A stretch of 62,630 bases of DNA from JAWWPG01 sp038254365 (GTDB taxonomy: Bacteria; Actinomycetota; Actinomycetes; Propionibacteriales; Nocardioidaceae), in NCBI GenBank assembly GCA_038254365.1, contig JBBSGI010000010.1, forward strand, positions 1-62,630, in the 5' to 3' direction. The position numbers and the translations under genes were made by a program. Within the stretch, counting starts at the first letter, position 1. Each line of letters opens with the position of its first letter. Below are positions 16,565 to 24,430 of the stretch, in pieces. The notes under the pieces were generated by a model. The model made no database searches. It had not been told where the DNA came from and was given only the letters and a program-made list of their open reading frames with translations.

Positions 16565-16663
16565 TCAGACCTGGCCGCGAATGAGGCGGTAGACGCCCAG
16601 GCCGGCGAGGACGGCGACGCCCAGGGCGACTAACACGAGCAGACTGACGAAGAAGACCTCCAC
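16565..16663 (-). CDS. 32-residue single-helix membrane peptide
   Basis: A tiny ORF translating to a Val/Leu-rich helix (VSLLVLVALGVAVLAGLG) flanked by a short N-terminus and a basic C-terminus (YRLIRGQV). GTG 16663 lies eight bases after a perfect TAGACT -10 box, supporting leaderless expression from a promoter divergent to fur. It ends 11 bp before the nitrobindin-like gene and probably is co-transcribed. Function unknown. Confidence 0.6.
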   Translation of the reverse strand: MEVFFVSLLVLVALGVAVLAGLGVYRLIRGQV

Positions 16664-16671
16664 GAGCAGCG

Positions 16672-16677
16672 AGTCTA
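16672..16677 (-). promoter_or_regulatory. -10 box for the 32-residue membrane peptide
   Basis: TAGACT on the minus strand, eight bases before GTG 16663. Confidence 0.5.
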
Positions 16678-16723
16678 GCCACTGCTCCGGCCGGATCTGG
16701 GCGCCCTGCGGACGGCGCCGGGA

Positions 16724-16729
16724 TACCCT
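16724..16729 (+). promoter_or_regulatory. -10 box for leaderless fur-family gene
   Basis: TACCCT ends six bases before GTG 16736; no ribosome binding site is present. Confidence 0.5.
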
Positions 16730-16735
16730 GGACGG

Positions 16736-17143
16736 GTGGAGCTGGCGCAGAGTCTGCGGGAGCGGGGCTACCGGCTGACGCCTCAGCGTCAGCTGGTCCT
16801 TCAGGCCGTGACCGAGCTCGGCCACGCCACCCCGGAGGACGTGCACGCGTGGGTGCGTGACCGGGTCGAGGGCGTCAACATCTCCACGGTCTACCGCACT
16901 CTCGAGCTGCTCGAGGAGATCGGCCTGGTCACGCACGCTCACCTCAGCCACGGCGCGCCCACCTACCACGCCGCCGGCGGCGCCCAGCACGCCCACCTGG
17001 TCTGCCACACCTGCGGCGTGGTGTCCGAGTTCGAGCCGGGCGACCTGGGCTCGCTCATGGAGACCGTCCGGGCGCGCACCGGCTTCGCCCCAGACATCGG
17101 TCATCTGACGATCTTCGGTGAGTGCCGGAAGTGCTCCGGGTGA
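16736..17143 (+). CDS. Fur-family metalloregulator
   Basis: A 135-residue Fur-family repressor. The winged-helix N-domain carries RGYRLTPQRQLVLQAV and the recognition-helix region NISTVYRTLELLEEIGLV. The C-domain has the HAHLVCHTCG motif and a final CRKC, together the two CxxC pairs of a structural zinc site. The metal or stress sensed (Fe, Zn or peroxide) cannot be told from the sequence. Its GTG overlaps no upstream gene and seems leaderless. Its last four bases overlap the ygfZ-like start, so the two are translationally coupled. Confidence 0.92.
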   Translation: MELAQSLRERGYRLTPQRQLVLQAVTELGHATPEDVHAWVRDRVEGVNISTVYRTLELLEEIGLVTHAHLSHGAPTYHAAGGAQHAHLVCHTCGVVSEFEPGDLGSLMETVRARTGFAPDIGHLTIFGECRKCSG

Positions 17144-18066
17144 CCCCACCCAGCCCGTTCCTGGCCCTGCCAGGCGCCGTACCCGCCGATGGCATCGACT
17201 CAGGAGTACCCGCGCACTACGGTGATCCCTTCCGCGAGCAGCGGGAGCTGGTGACCGGAACCGGGGTCGTGGACCTGTCCCACCGCGGCGTGGTCCGCGT
17301 CAGCGGGCCGGACCGGCTGGGTTGGTTGCACTCTTTGACGACGCAGCACCTCGAGGGCCTGCCGCCGTTCCAGCGCACCACGACGCTCGTGCTCTCACCC
17401 CAAGGGCACGTCGAGCATGCGATGAGCGGGTACGACGACGGGGAGGCGTTCTGGGCGCACGTGGAGCCGGGTGAGGCGCCGGCGCTCGTCGGCTGGCTCG
17501 ACTCGATGCGGTTCATGATGCGGGTCGAGGTCGCAGACGTCACCGCGGACTGGGCGGCGGTCGCCTCGAGTGCCGAGATGGTCGACCTGGTACGGCGATC
17601 CGAGCTCCAGGCGATCCGGGCGACCCCGTGTGGCGTCTGGGCCATCGAGGCGCTGCGGATCGCCCGCGCTGAGCCGCGAATGGGACTCGACACCGACCAT
17701 CGCTCGATCCCCAACGAGCTGGGCTGGCTGGGCACCGCGGTGCACCTCGACAAGGGGTGTTACCGGGGCCAGGAGACGGTGGCTCGCGTGCACACGCTGG
17801 GCCGGCCGCCCCGCCGGCTGGTGCTGCTGCTGCTCGACGGCTCGGTCGACCGGCTCCCCGAACACGGCAGCTCAGTGACCCTCGACGGACGACAGGTCGG
17901 GCTCCTCGGGTCGGCGGCCCGACACTACGAGCTCGGCCCGGTGGGGCTGGCGCTCGTCAAGCGCAGCGTGCCGGTAGAGGCGGAGCTGCTCGCCGACGGT
18001 GTGGCCGCCGCCCAGGAGGTCGTGGTCGACCCCGAGGCCGGTCTGCACGTACGCGCCCGCCTCTGA
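17140..18066 (+). CDS. ygfZ: YgfZ/GcvT-domain folate-binding protein
   Basis: A 308-residue folate-binding protein of the YgfZ family, which supports iron-sulfur cluster assembly or repair and is related to GcvT. The signature KGCYRGQETVARVH carries the conserved Cys. GTG 17140 overlaps the fur stop (GTGA) and has GGAAG eight bases upstream; GTG 17122 and 17131 are alternatives. The link to a Fur-type regulator fits an Fe-S role. It terminates in a strong hairpin shared with convergent cysN. Confidence 0.9.
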   Translation: MTPPSPFLALPGAVPADGIDSGVPAHYGDPFREQRELVTGTGVVDLSHRGVVRVSGPDRLGWLHSLTTQHLEGLPPFQRTTTLVLSPQGHVEHAMSGYDDGEAFWAHVEPGEAPALVGWLDSMRFMMRVEVADVTADWAAVASSAEMVDLVRRSELQAIRATPCGVWAIEALRIARAEPRMGLDTDHRSIPNELGWLGTAVHLDKGCYRGQETVARVHTLGRPPRRLVLLLLDGSVDRLPEHGSSVTLDGRQVGLLGSAARHYELGPVGLALVKRSVPVEAELLADGVAAAQEVVVDPEAGLHVRARL

Positions 18067-18088
18067 CCCCTTCGCGGGGTGGGGGTCA
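18064..18088. terminator. Bidirectional hairpin between ygfZ and cysN
   Basis: TGACCCC (18064-18070) pairs with GGGGTCA (18082-18088). The left arm contains the ygfZ stop TGA and the right arm contains the reverse of the cysN stop, so one palindrome supplies both ends. Confidence 0.6.
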
Positions 18089-19375
18089 GGTGGCGGCGTT
18101 GATCATGCCGGCGCCGACGGTGACGCCGGTTGCCTCGTCGATCAGGATGAACGAGCCGGTGGTGCGGTTCGTCTCATAGGAGTCGCACAGCAGCGGCACC
18201 GTCGTGCGCAGCTGCACCCGGCCGATCTCGTTGAGCCCGAGGTGCTTGGTCTCGAGATCGCGGTGCAGCGAGTTGACGTCGAGGCGGTACTGGACGTCCT
18301 TGATCAGCGTGCGACACACCCGCGTCGTGTGCTTGATCGCGAGCTTCTGTCGTGGCGCGAGCGGGGTGCTGGACATCCAGCAGACCATTGCGTCGATGTC
18401 CTGGCTCGGGGTCGGCGCGTTCTGCGGTCGGCAGATCATGTCGCCGCGAGAGACGTCGATGTCGTCCTCGAGGCGCACCGTGACCGACATCGGCGGGTAG
18501 GCCTCGGCGAGCTCGCTCTGGAACAGGTCGATGCCGGCGATCTTCGAGGTGAAGCCCGAGGGAAGCACCAGCACGTCGTCGCCGGGCTTGAGGATGCCGC
18601 CGGCCACTCGCCCGGCGTAGCCGCGGTAGTCGTGGTAGTCGTCGCTCTTCGGCCGGATCACGTACTGCACGGGGAACCGGGTGTCGACCAGGTCGCGGTC
18701 GGAGGCAACGTGCACGTTCTCGAGGTGGTGCAGCAGGGACGGACCCTCGTACCAGGACATGTTCTCGGAGCGGGTCACCACGTTGTCACCCAGCAGTGCC
18801 GAGATCGGGATGATCGTCAGGTCGGGGATCGACAGCTTGGTGGCGAACGAGGTGAACTCCTGGTGGATCTCGTCGTACCGCTCCTGCGAGTACTTGACGA
18901 GATCCATCTTGTTGATGCAAAGGACGAGGTGCGGCACCCGCAGCAGCGACAGGATCACCGCATGGCGACGGGACTGCTCGGTCAGACCCTGGCGGGCGTC
19001 GACGAGCACCAGGCCAAGATCGGCGGTCGAGGCGCCGGTCACCATGTTGCGCGTGTACTGGGTGTGGCCGGGGGTGTCGGCGATGATGAACTTGCGGTTG
19101 GGGGTCGCGAAGTAGCGGTAGGCGACGTCGATCGTGATGCCCTGCTCGCGCTCGGAACGCAGACCGTCGGTGAACAGCGCGATGTCGGTGTAGTCGTAGC
19201 CGCGGGCGATGGAGGTGTTCTCGACGGCTTCGAGCTGGTCCTCGAAAATCGACTTTGAGTCCAGCAGGAGCCGGCCGATCAGCGTGGACTTCCCGTCGTC
19301 GACCGAGCCCGCGGTGGCGAAGCGCAGCAGGTCCATTGCGGGCCGGCCCGCGCCCGCGGAAGCCAACGATGTCAT
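18086..19375 (-). CDS. cysN: Sulfate adenylyltransferase subunit 1 (GTPase)
   Basis: A 429-residue CysN, the GTPase that drives ATP sulfurylase (CysDN) to form adenosine 5'-phosphosulfate from sulfate and ATP. G-motifs are GSVDDGKSTL, DTPGHTQYTRNM and NKMD. The EF-Tu-like beta domains follow. No APS kinase is fused at the C-terminus; a separate CysC gene lies upstream. ATG 19375 overlaps the cysD stop by one base. The reading frame continues upstream to 19519 but within cysD. Confidence 0.95.
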   Translation of the reverse strand: MTSLASAGAGRPAMDLLRFATAGSVDDGKSTLIGRLLLDSKSIFEDQLEAVENTSIARGYDYTDIALFTDGLRSEREQGITIDVAYRYFATPNRKFIIADTPGHTQYTRNMVTGASTADLGLVLVDARQGLTEQSRRHAVILSLLRVPHLVLCINKMDLVKYSQERYDEIHQEFTSFATKLSIPDLTIIPISALLGDNVVTRSENMSWYEGPSLLHHLENVHVASDRDLVDTRFPVQYVIRPKSDDYHDYRGYAGRVAGGILKPGDDVLVLPSGFTSKIAGIDLFQSELAEAYPPMSVTVRLEDDIDVSRGDMICRPQNAPTPSQDIDAMVCWMSSTPLAPRQKLAIKHTTRVCRTLIKDVQYRLDVNSLHRDLETKHLGLNEIGRVQLRTTVPLLCDSYETNRTTGSFILIDEATGVTVGAGMINAAT

Positions 19376-20286
19376 CAGAAGTAGCCCTCTCGCTTGCGGT
19401 CTTCCATCGCGGCCTCGCTGAACCGGTCGTCGCCGCGGGTGGCGCCGCGCTCGGTGATCCGAGCGACGGCCACCTCGTCGATGATCTCGGCCACCGTGGA
19501 TGCGCCGGACTCCACGCACCCGGTGAGGGTCATGTCCCCGACGGTCCGGAACCGCACGGTTTTGACTTCGGCCACCTCGCCCGGCTTCAGCGGGTTGAAA
19601 TCGCCGGTCGACAGCAGCATCCCGTCACGCCGGAACACCTCGCGCTGGTGCGAGAGGTAGATGCCGGGGATCTCGACGTTCTCCTGACCGATGTAGTGCC
19701 AGATATCGAGCTCGGTCCAGTTGGAGAGCGGGAAGACCCGCATGTGCTCCCCGGCATGGATCCGGCCGTTGTACAGCGACCACAGCTCCGGGCGCTGGTT
19801 CTTGGGGTCCCACTGCCCGAACTCGTCACGGTGGGAGTAGACGCGCTCCTTCGAGCGGGCCTTCTCCTCGTCGCGCCGGCCGCCACCGAAGGCGGCGGTG
19901 AACCCCTCCTCCTCGATGGCGTGCAGCAGGGTGCCGGTCTGCATCCGGTTGCGGCTGGTCTTTCCGTCGTCGACGATGACTCCGCGCTTGATGGCCTCGT
20001 CGACGGAGGCCACCACCAGGCGGACGCCGAGTCGGTTGACCCAGCTGTCGCGGCACTCGAGGACCTCGGGGAAGTCGAACCCGGTGTCGATCTGCAGGAC
20101 CGGAAACGGGATCTTGGCCGGGAAGAACGCCTTCTCGGCCAGCCGCAGCATCACGATGGAGTCCTTGCCGCCGGAGAACATCAGCACGGGCTTCTCGAAC
20201 TCCGCCGCGACCTCGCGGAAGATGTGGATCGACTCGGCCTCGAGCTCATCGAGCTGGCTGAGGCGGTAGTCAGCGTGAACGGTCAT
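19375..20286 (-). CDS. cysD: Sulfate adenylyltransferase subunit 2
   Basis: A 303-residue CysD, the catalytic adenylyltransferase subunit paired with CysN. The PP-loop LMFSGGKDSIVMLRLAEKAF is clear, as are HVDTG-like QIDTGFDFPEVLECRD and the C-terminal RKREGYF typical of the family. It is followed by cysN with a one-base overlap. Upstream, 167 bp separate it from the TauE-type exporter and contain TAAGAT at 20328-20323 as a possible -10. Confidence 0.95.
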   Translation of the reverse strand: MTVHADYRLSQLDELEAESIHIFREVAAEFEKPVLMFSGGKDSIVMLRLAEKAFFPAKIPFPVLQIDTGFDFPEVLECRDSWVNRLGVRLVVASVDEAIKRGVIVDDGKTSRNRMQTGTLLHAIEEEGFTAAFGGGRRDEEKARSKERVYSHRDEFGQWDPKNQRPELWSLYNGRIHAGEHMRVFPLSNWTELDIWHYIGQENVEIPGIYLSHQREVFRRDGMLLSTGDFNPLKPGEVAEVKTVRFRTVGDMTLTGCVESGASTVAEIIDEVAVARITERGATRGDDRFSEAAMEDRKREGYF

Positions 20287-20452
20287 TCCTGTGGGAGCTC
20301 CTCGGGGCGGGGATTCCGGCTCATCTTAGCCCGCTCTGGTACGTCGGAATGACCGTCGGGGACGCCAGGGTGGCGAACGTTACACCGCATCAGCGCCTGG
20401 CAGACCGCCGGATCGGGCTCTCTCGGTGACCTCAATCGGCGTCGTCGTCAGC
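20287..20452 (-). promoter_or_regulatory. cysD leader region
   Basis: The 166-bp gap contains AGGAG and CAGGA elements before cysD, a TAAGAT -10-like box at 20328-20323 and an interrupted inverted repeat (ATTCCG/CGGAAT) around it that could be an operator. No riboswitch fold is recognisable by eye. Confidence 0.3.
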
Positions 20453-21622
20453 TCACGACCCGACGGGTCGTCGTGCGGCTCCATCGGGTGTCTCGTCGGT
20501 AGCGGCCCGTCCGTCCGGCTCGTCTCCTGGTACGCCGGGGGGCGGCGCACCTCCGCCCCGGCGGGCTGCCGCCGCCTGGCGGGCGCCTCGCGCGGCGCGC
20601 TTGGCCGCCGGGGAGCCGGGCGGTGCCTCGATCTCGGTGACCGTTGGTGTCCCGAACATGGGCAGTCCCACGTTGCGGCGCAGCAGCCCCCACACGAACG
20701 GCAGCAGGGCGAACAAACCCAGGCCGATCAGCACGATCGTGCGCGGGTGACTGGTGGCGTCACCATGGTAGCCGAGGGGCCACCAGCCGGACTTGTCGAG
20801 CAGCGCGAGGCCTGAGATCGTCAGAACGATGACGATGCCCCGTCGGATGGTCGAGGTCGGGACTCGTGGCGCGAGCCGGGCGCCCAGGAACGTGCCCGGA
20901 ACCGATCCGATGACCAGTGGAATCGTGATCGTCCAGTCGAGGCCGTGGGCGAGGATGTTCGACGCCGCAGCGGCGATGACGAGCGGCACGGCCTGCACCA
21001 GATCGGTGCCGACCAACTTCACGATGGACAATGTCGGGTAGAGCGTGAGCAGCGCGATCATGATGACCGACCCTGCTCCGACGGAGGTGATCCCGACCAG
21101 CAGGCCGCCGAGCATCCCCACGAGAAGGGTCGGCAGCGGTCGGATGTGCGGCTCGCCAACACTCACCGGGCCGTGCTTGACGATCTGTCGCAGTTGCAAA
21201 TAGAGCCGCAGGGCGTACGACGCCGCGGCGAACAACAGGGCGATGGCGATGCAGATCTGCAGGGTCACGTTGATGTCGGAGTTCGGTGCCGCCCACTGGA
21301 CGAGTCGTGGGCCGAGGAACGCCATGGGCACCGAGCCAGCGATCAGCCAGCCCGCGAGAACGAGGTTGGGCGAGCCGTTCCGCCAGTGCACCGCCGCTCC
21401 GGTCGACCGAGATACCGCCGACGCCGCCAGGTCGGCGGTGACGACGGCAGACGCGTCCCCGACGCCGAGGAAGATCAGGGCCGGGGTCATCAAGGCGCCA
21501 CCGCCCATCCCGGTGATGCCGACGATGATTCCGACGAAGCAGGCGGCGATCGCGGTCTTGAGCTCGGTCGTGTGGCCCGTGATCAGGTTGTCTGCGACGA
21601 CGTTGGTGGCAGCAGTCAGCAT
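20453..21622 (-). CDS. TauE/SafE-family sulfite/organosulfonate exporter
   Basis: A 389-residue membrane protein of the TauE/SafE (UPF0721) family with eight or so hydrophobic helices and the paired signature GIIVGITGMGGGALMTPAL and GGLLVGITSVGAGSVIMIAL. The last 60 residues are a basic, Pro/Ala/Gly-rich cytoplasmic tail. A GGAGGA site precedes ATG 21622. Flanked by cysC and cysDN, it probably exports sulfite or another sulfur anion during assimilation; the direction is inferred from family members. Confidence 0.88.
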   Translation of the reverse strand: MLTAATNVVADNLITGHTTELKTAIAACFVGIIVGITGMGGGALMTPALIFLGVGDASAVVTADLAASAVSRSTGAAVHWRNGSPNLVLAGWLIAGSVPMAFLGPRLVQWAAPNSDINVTLQICIAIALLFAAASYALRLYLQLRQIVKHGPVSVGEPHIRPLPTLLVGMLGGLLVGITSVGAGSVIMIALLTLYPTLSIVKLVGTDLVQAVPLVIAAAASNILAHGLDWTITIPLVIGSVPGTFLGARLAPRVPTSTIRRGIVIVLTISGLALLDKSGWWPLGYHGDATSHPRTIVLIGLGLFALLPFVWGLLRRNVGLPMFGTPTVTEIEAPPGSPAAKRAARGARQAAAARRGGGAPPPGVPGDEPDGRAATDETPDGAARRPVGS

Positions 21623-21638
21623 GGGTCCTCCGGGCTCG

Positions 21639-22925
21639 TCATGAGCGGAGCCAGCCCTCGTTGGTCAGCGCCGCGAGGATCTCCGCCAGGCATTCTGCTA
21701 TATCCCGATCGGTTGTGTCGACTTTCAGGGCGTTCCGCGGTTCTTCGTACGGTGAGGAGATCCCGGTGAAGTCCGCGATCAGGCCGGCCCGGGCCCGCGC
21801 ATAGAGGCCCTTGCGGTCCCGCCGCTCACACTCCGCCAGCGGTGTCGCCACGTGGATCAGCACGAACCCGCCGCCGGCGCGCTCTGCCATCCGCCGTACC
21901 TCGGCCCGGGTCGACTCGAACGGCGCGATCGGCGAGCAGATCGCTAGGCCTCCGTGCCGGGAGATCTCCGCCGCCACGAACCCGATGCGCAAGATGTTGG
22001 TCTCCCGGTCCTCTCGGCTGAAGCCCAGTCCCTTCGAGAGGTGGTGCCGGACGACGTCTCCGTCCAGTGAGGTGACCGTCCGGTGGCCGCGCTCGAGGAT
22101 GTGGTCGGTCAGGGCACGCGCCAGCGTCGACTTGCCCGAGCCGGAGAGCCCGGTGAAGAAGAACACCGCACCCTGCCGGTCGCGGGGCGGACGGTCGCGG
22201 TCGACGATCGCCGCGACATCGGCTGGCAGGCCTGATGGCTCTGCGATGTCGGTCTCGGGAAGCGGCAGCGACTCGGTGGCGAAGGCGCTGCAGACGCTGG
22301 AGACCAGCCAACGGTTCACCTCCTCGTCACCGTGGTCGGCGACGGCCGCAGCCACCACCATGCTTGGGCTCTGCAGGTGCCGCGCGGCGGTCTGGGTGGC
22401 CCGCACCAGGGCCGGTGCCGAGAGCCCGTGCGGCATGCCGTCGCCGACGCAGGCGATCAGCAGGACCGTCTTGCCCCGGTCCCGGCTGGTGGCGTCGATC
22501 TCCTCCAGGTCGGCGAGACTGAGCGGTCGCCGGACGGCGACGGCCAGCAGGGTGTCGCGAGCCCGGGTCTCGTGCAGTACGGCGGGGGGCACGTGCAGGC
22601 GGCGGAAGGGGCCGAAGGCGTTGGCGGCCACGCGCTCGACCGGACCGGCCAGGCCGACCCGACCGTCGGGAGCCGGCCAGCTGGCGTCGACGCGCTGGTG
22701 GGCGAGCGGGGCGCCCTCCGGGTCGACCAGCTCGATGGCGCCCGCCGCGCTCGCCCGGTCAGCCGTGTCGGCGTCGACGACCAGGGTGACTGCCGCCTCC
22801 GGTCCGGCGGAGGCCGGGTCGACGTACCCACGTAGAGGTGGGGAGAAGCAGGCGTTGAGGAGCAGGTCGAGGTCGTCCAGCTCACGAGCGGAAGGGGTCC
22901 ACTGCGGCACGGAGTCGTCGGACAC
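21639..22925 (-). CDS. cysC: Adenylylsulfate kinase with a degenerate ATP-sulfurylase-like N-domain
   Basis: A 428-residue fusion. Residues about 250-428 are a complete APS kinase with P-loop GLSGSGKST (259-267), DGDVVRHHLSKGLGFSREDR and RKGLYARARAG; it makes PAPS from APS. Residues about 15-230 resemble ATP sulfurylase (PUA-like start DLDLLLNACFSPPLRGYVD), but where the catalytic RNPxHxxH motif is expected there is RRPLSLAD (132-139), with both histidines lost. CysDN supplies the sulfurylase activity, so the domain is probably regulatory or structural. GTG 22925 follows CAGAAT by six bases. Confidence 0.87.
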   Translation of the reverse strand: MSDDSVPQWTPSARELDDLDLLLNACFSPPLRGYVDPASAGPEAAVTLVVDADTADRASAAGAIELVDPEGAPLAHQRVDASWPAPDGRVGLAGPVERVAANAFGPFRRLHVPPAVLHETRARDTLLAVAVRRPLSLADLEEIDATSRDRGKTVLLIACVGDGMPHGLSAPALVRATQTAARHLQSPSMVVAAAVADHGDEEVNRWLVSSVCSAFATESLPLPETDIAEPSGLPADVAAIVDRDRPPRDRQGAVFFFTGLSGSGKSTLARALTDHILERGHRTVTSLDGDVVRHHLSKGLGFSREDRETNILRIGFVAAEISRHGGLAICSPIAPFESTRAEVRRMAERAGGGFVLIHVATPLAECERRDRKGLYARARAGLIADFTGISSPYEEPRNALKVDTTDRDIAECLAEILAALTNEGWLRS

Positions 22926-22937
22926 CGGGCGATTCTG

Positions 22938-23936
22938 TCACGCGTGAATCGGTTGGTCCCGCGACACGAGCATGGGGTGTACGACGCGCAGCTCTCCCAC
23001 TGGCCGCCCACCGCCGCGCAGGACGGCCACGCCGGTCGCGTCGAGGGCGGGACCGTCGACACCGGGCTCGTCGGGGACACCCAGCCGGCGAAGGGCGGCG
23101 GCCATGACCGGCGCCCGGGCGCGGGAGGCCCCGTCGTCGATCTTCAGCGCGACGGCCCGCCCGTCAGGCAGCGCGACGGCGTAGCAGGCCTCCGCACCCG
23201 CCTTGGCCACCGCGCCGGGAACCGCCGTGAGCAGCGCTGCCTCGTCGCGCCGGGTCCCGGACGCGTAGGTCGGATGCACCACGAACGCCTCACCCACCCG
23301 CCGCTGGGGCGAGCCCGGCGGCGCCGTGACGAGAGAGCGGAACGCGCGGGCGAGACCGGCCAGGGAGGCGGCGAACACGGGCGCCCCGCAGCCGTCGACC
23401 CCGATCGAGGCGATCGGCTCGGCAGTGAGCTCGGCGAAAGTATCCGCTAGGGCCGCCTGCAGCGGGTGGTCCGGCTCCCGATAGCTGTCCAGCGGCCAGT
23501 CGTTGACGACGCAGGTGGCCAGCATGCCGGCGTGCTTGCCGGAGCAGTTCATCGCGACGGACGCCGGCTGGTAACCGGCCCGGATGTAGGTGGCCCGCGC
23601 CTGCTCGTCCAGCGGGTTGTCCGGGGGAGTCTGGAGGAAGCTCTCGTCCAGTCCCGCGCCGGCCAGGATGGCCCGTACCCCTTCGATGTGGAAGTCCTCA
23701 CCGGAGTGGCTCGCGGCCACCAGGGCGAGCAGCTCACTGGGAAGGTCCAGCCCCCAGCGGAGCATGCCCACCGCTTGCATCGGCTTGTTGCACGACCGCG
23801 GGTAGATCGGCGCCAGCGGGTCACCGACCGACCAGTCGACCTGCCCGGCCGCGTCCAACGCCACCACCGACCCCCGGTGGTGGCCCTCGACGAAGTCGGA
23901 ACGGACGACCTCGACCAGGATCTCGGGGGCGGTCAC
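22938..23936 (-). CDS. L-asparaginase II family protein
   Basis: A 332-residue protein of the asparaginase II family (Rhizobium etli type), unrelated to the E. coli enzymes. Conserved features are YPRSCNKPMQA, ASHSGEDFH, MNCSGKHAGML and GVDGCGAPVFA. It would hydrolyse asparagine to aspartate and ammonia. GTG 23936 lies six bases after TACGCT, a leaderless start; an in-frame ATG at 23972 would run over that promoter. It faces the XRE regulator gene across a palindromic site and is followed by cysC after 12 bp. Confidence 0.88.
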   Translation of the reverse strand: MTAPEILVEVVRSDFVEGHHRGSVVALDAAGQVDWSVGDPLAPIYPRSCNKPMQAVGMLRWGLDLPSELLALVAASHSGEDFHIEGVRAILAGAGLDESFLQTPPDNPLDEQARATYIRAGYQPASVAMNCSGKHAGMLATCVVNDWPLDSYREPDHPLQAALADTFAELTAEPIASIGVDGCGAPVFAASLAGLARAFRSLVTAPPGSPQRRVGEAFVVHPTYASGTRRDEAALLTAVPGAVAKAGAEACYAVALPDGRAVALKIDDGASRARAPVMAAALRRLGVPDEPGVDGPALDATGVAVLRGGGRPVGELRVVHPMLVSRDQPIHA

Positions 23937-23942
23937 GGCGCG

Positions 23943-23948
23943 AGCGTA
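23943..23948 (-). promoter_or_regulatory. -10 box for leaderless asparaginase gene
   Basis: TACGCT on the minus strand, six bases before GTG 23936. Confidence 0.5.
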
Positions 23949-23964
23949 CGCCAGAACGCCGTCA

Positions 23965-23990
23965 GCTTGCATTTGCTAGCTGTTGCAAGC
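23965..23990. promoter_or_regulatory. Palindromic operator candidate between asparaginase and XRE genes
   Basis: Perfect 7-bp arms GCTTGCA (23965-23971) and TGCAAGC (23984-23990) are separated by 12 bp. The site lies immediately upstream of the XRE regulator ATG (24002) and behind the asparaginase -10, so autoregulation by the adjacent regulator is likely. Confidence 0.5.
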
Positions 23991-24001
23991 ACGATGGGAG
24001 C

Positions 24002-24430
24002 ATGGCCACGCTGGAGTCCCTCGGGGAGTTTCTCAAGGGCCAGCGTCGCAGTGCCCAGCTGACGCTGCGGCAGCTCGCCGACCAGACCGGAGTCTCGAAC
24101 CCCTACCTGAGCCAGATCGAACGGGGCCTGCGCAAGCCGTCCGCCGAGGTGCTCCAGCAGCTCGCCAAGGGCCTGCAGATCTCCGCGGAGACGCTCTACG
24201 TCCGGGCCGGCATCCTCGACCCGGCCGTGCACGACGAAGGCTCGGTGGAAACGGCCGTCCGCTCCGACCCCGGCCTGACCCAGCGACAGAAGAGCGTGCT
24301 GCTCGACGTCTACCAGTCGTTTCGGCACGAGAACGGGCGCCCGGCCGAGACCCGGGACAACGGTTCGACCTCACGGCCGCCTGCTGACTCCGAAAACTCC
24401 AGCGCATCACCCCCGGAAGGACGATTATGA
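24002..24430 (+). CDS. XRE-family helix-turn-helix regulator
   Basis: A 142-residue regulator with an N-terminal Cro/C1-type HTH (about residues 7-62: LGEFLKGQRRSAQLTLRQLA, VSNPYLSQIERGLRKPS) and a hydrophilic tail after residue 105. Its position upstream of an HbhA-like gene and DUF2516 gene matches the M. tuberculosis Rv0474-Rv0476 arrangement. The last bases overlap the next ATG (ATGA), so regulator and HbhA-like protein are co-translated. Ligand unknown. Confidence 0.88.
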   Translation: MATLESLGEFLKGQRRSAQLTLRQLADQTGVSNPYLSQIERGLRKPSAEVLQQLAKGLQISAETLYVRAGILDPAVHDEGSVETAVRSDPGLTQRQKSVLLDVYQSFRHENGRPAETRDNGSTSRPPADSENSSASPPEGRL

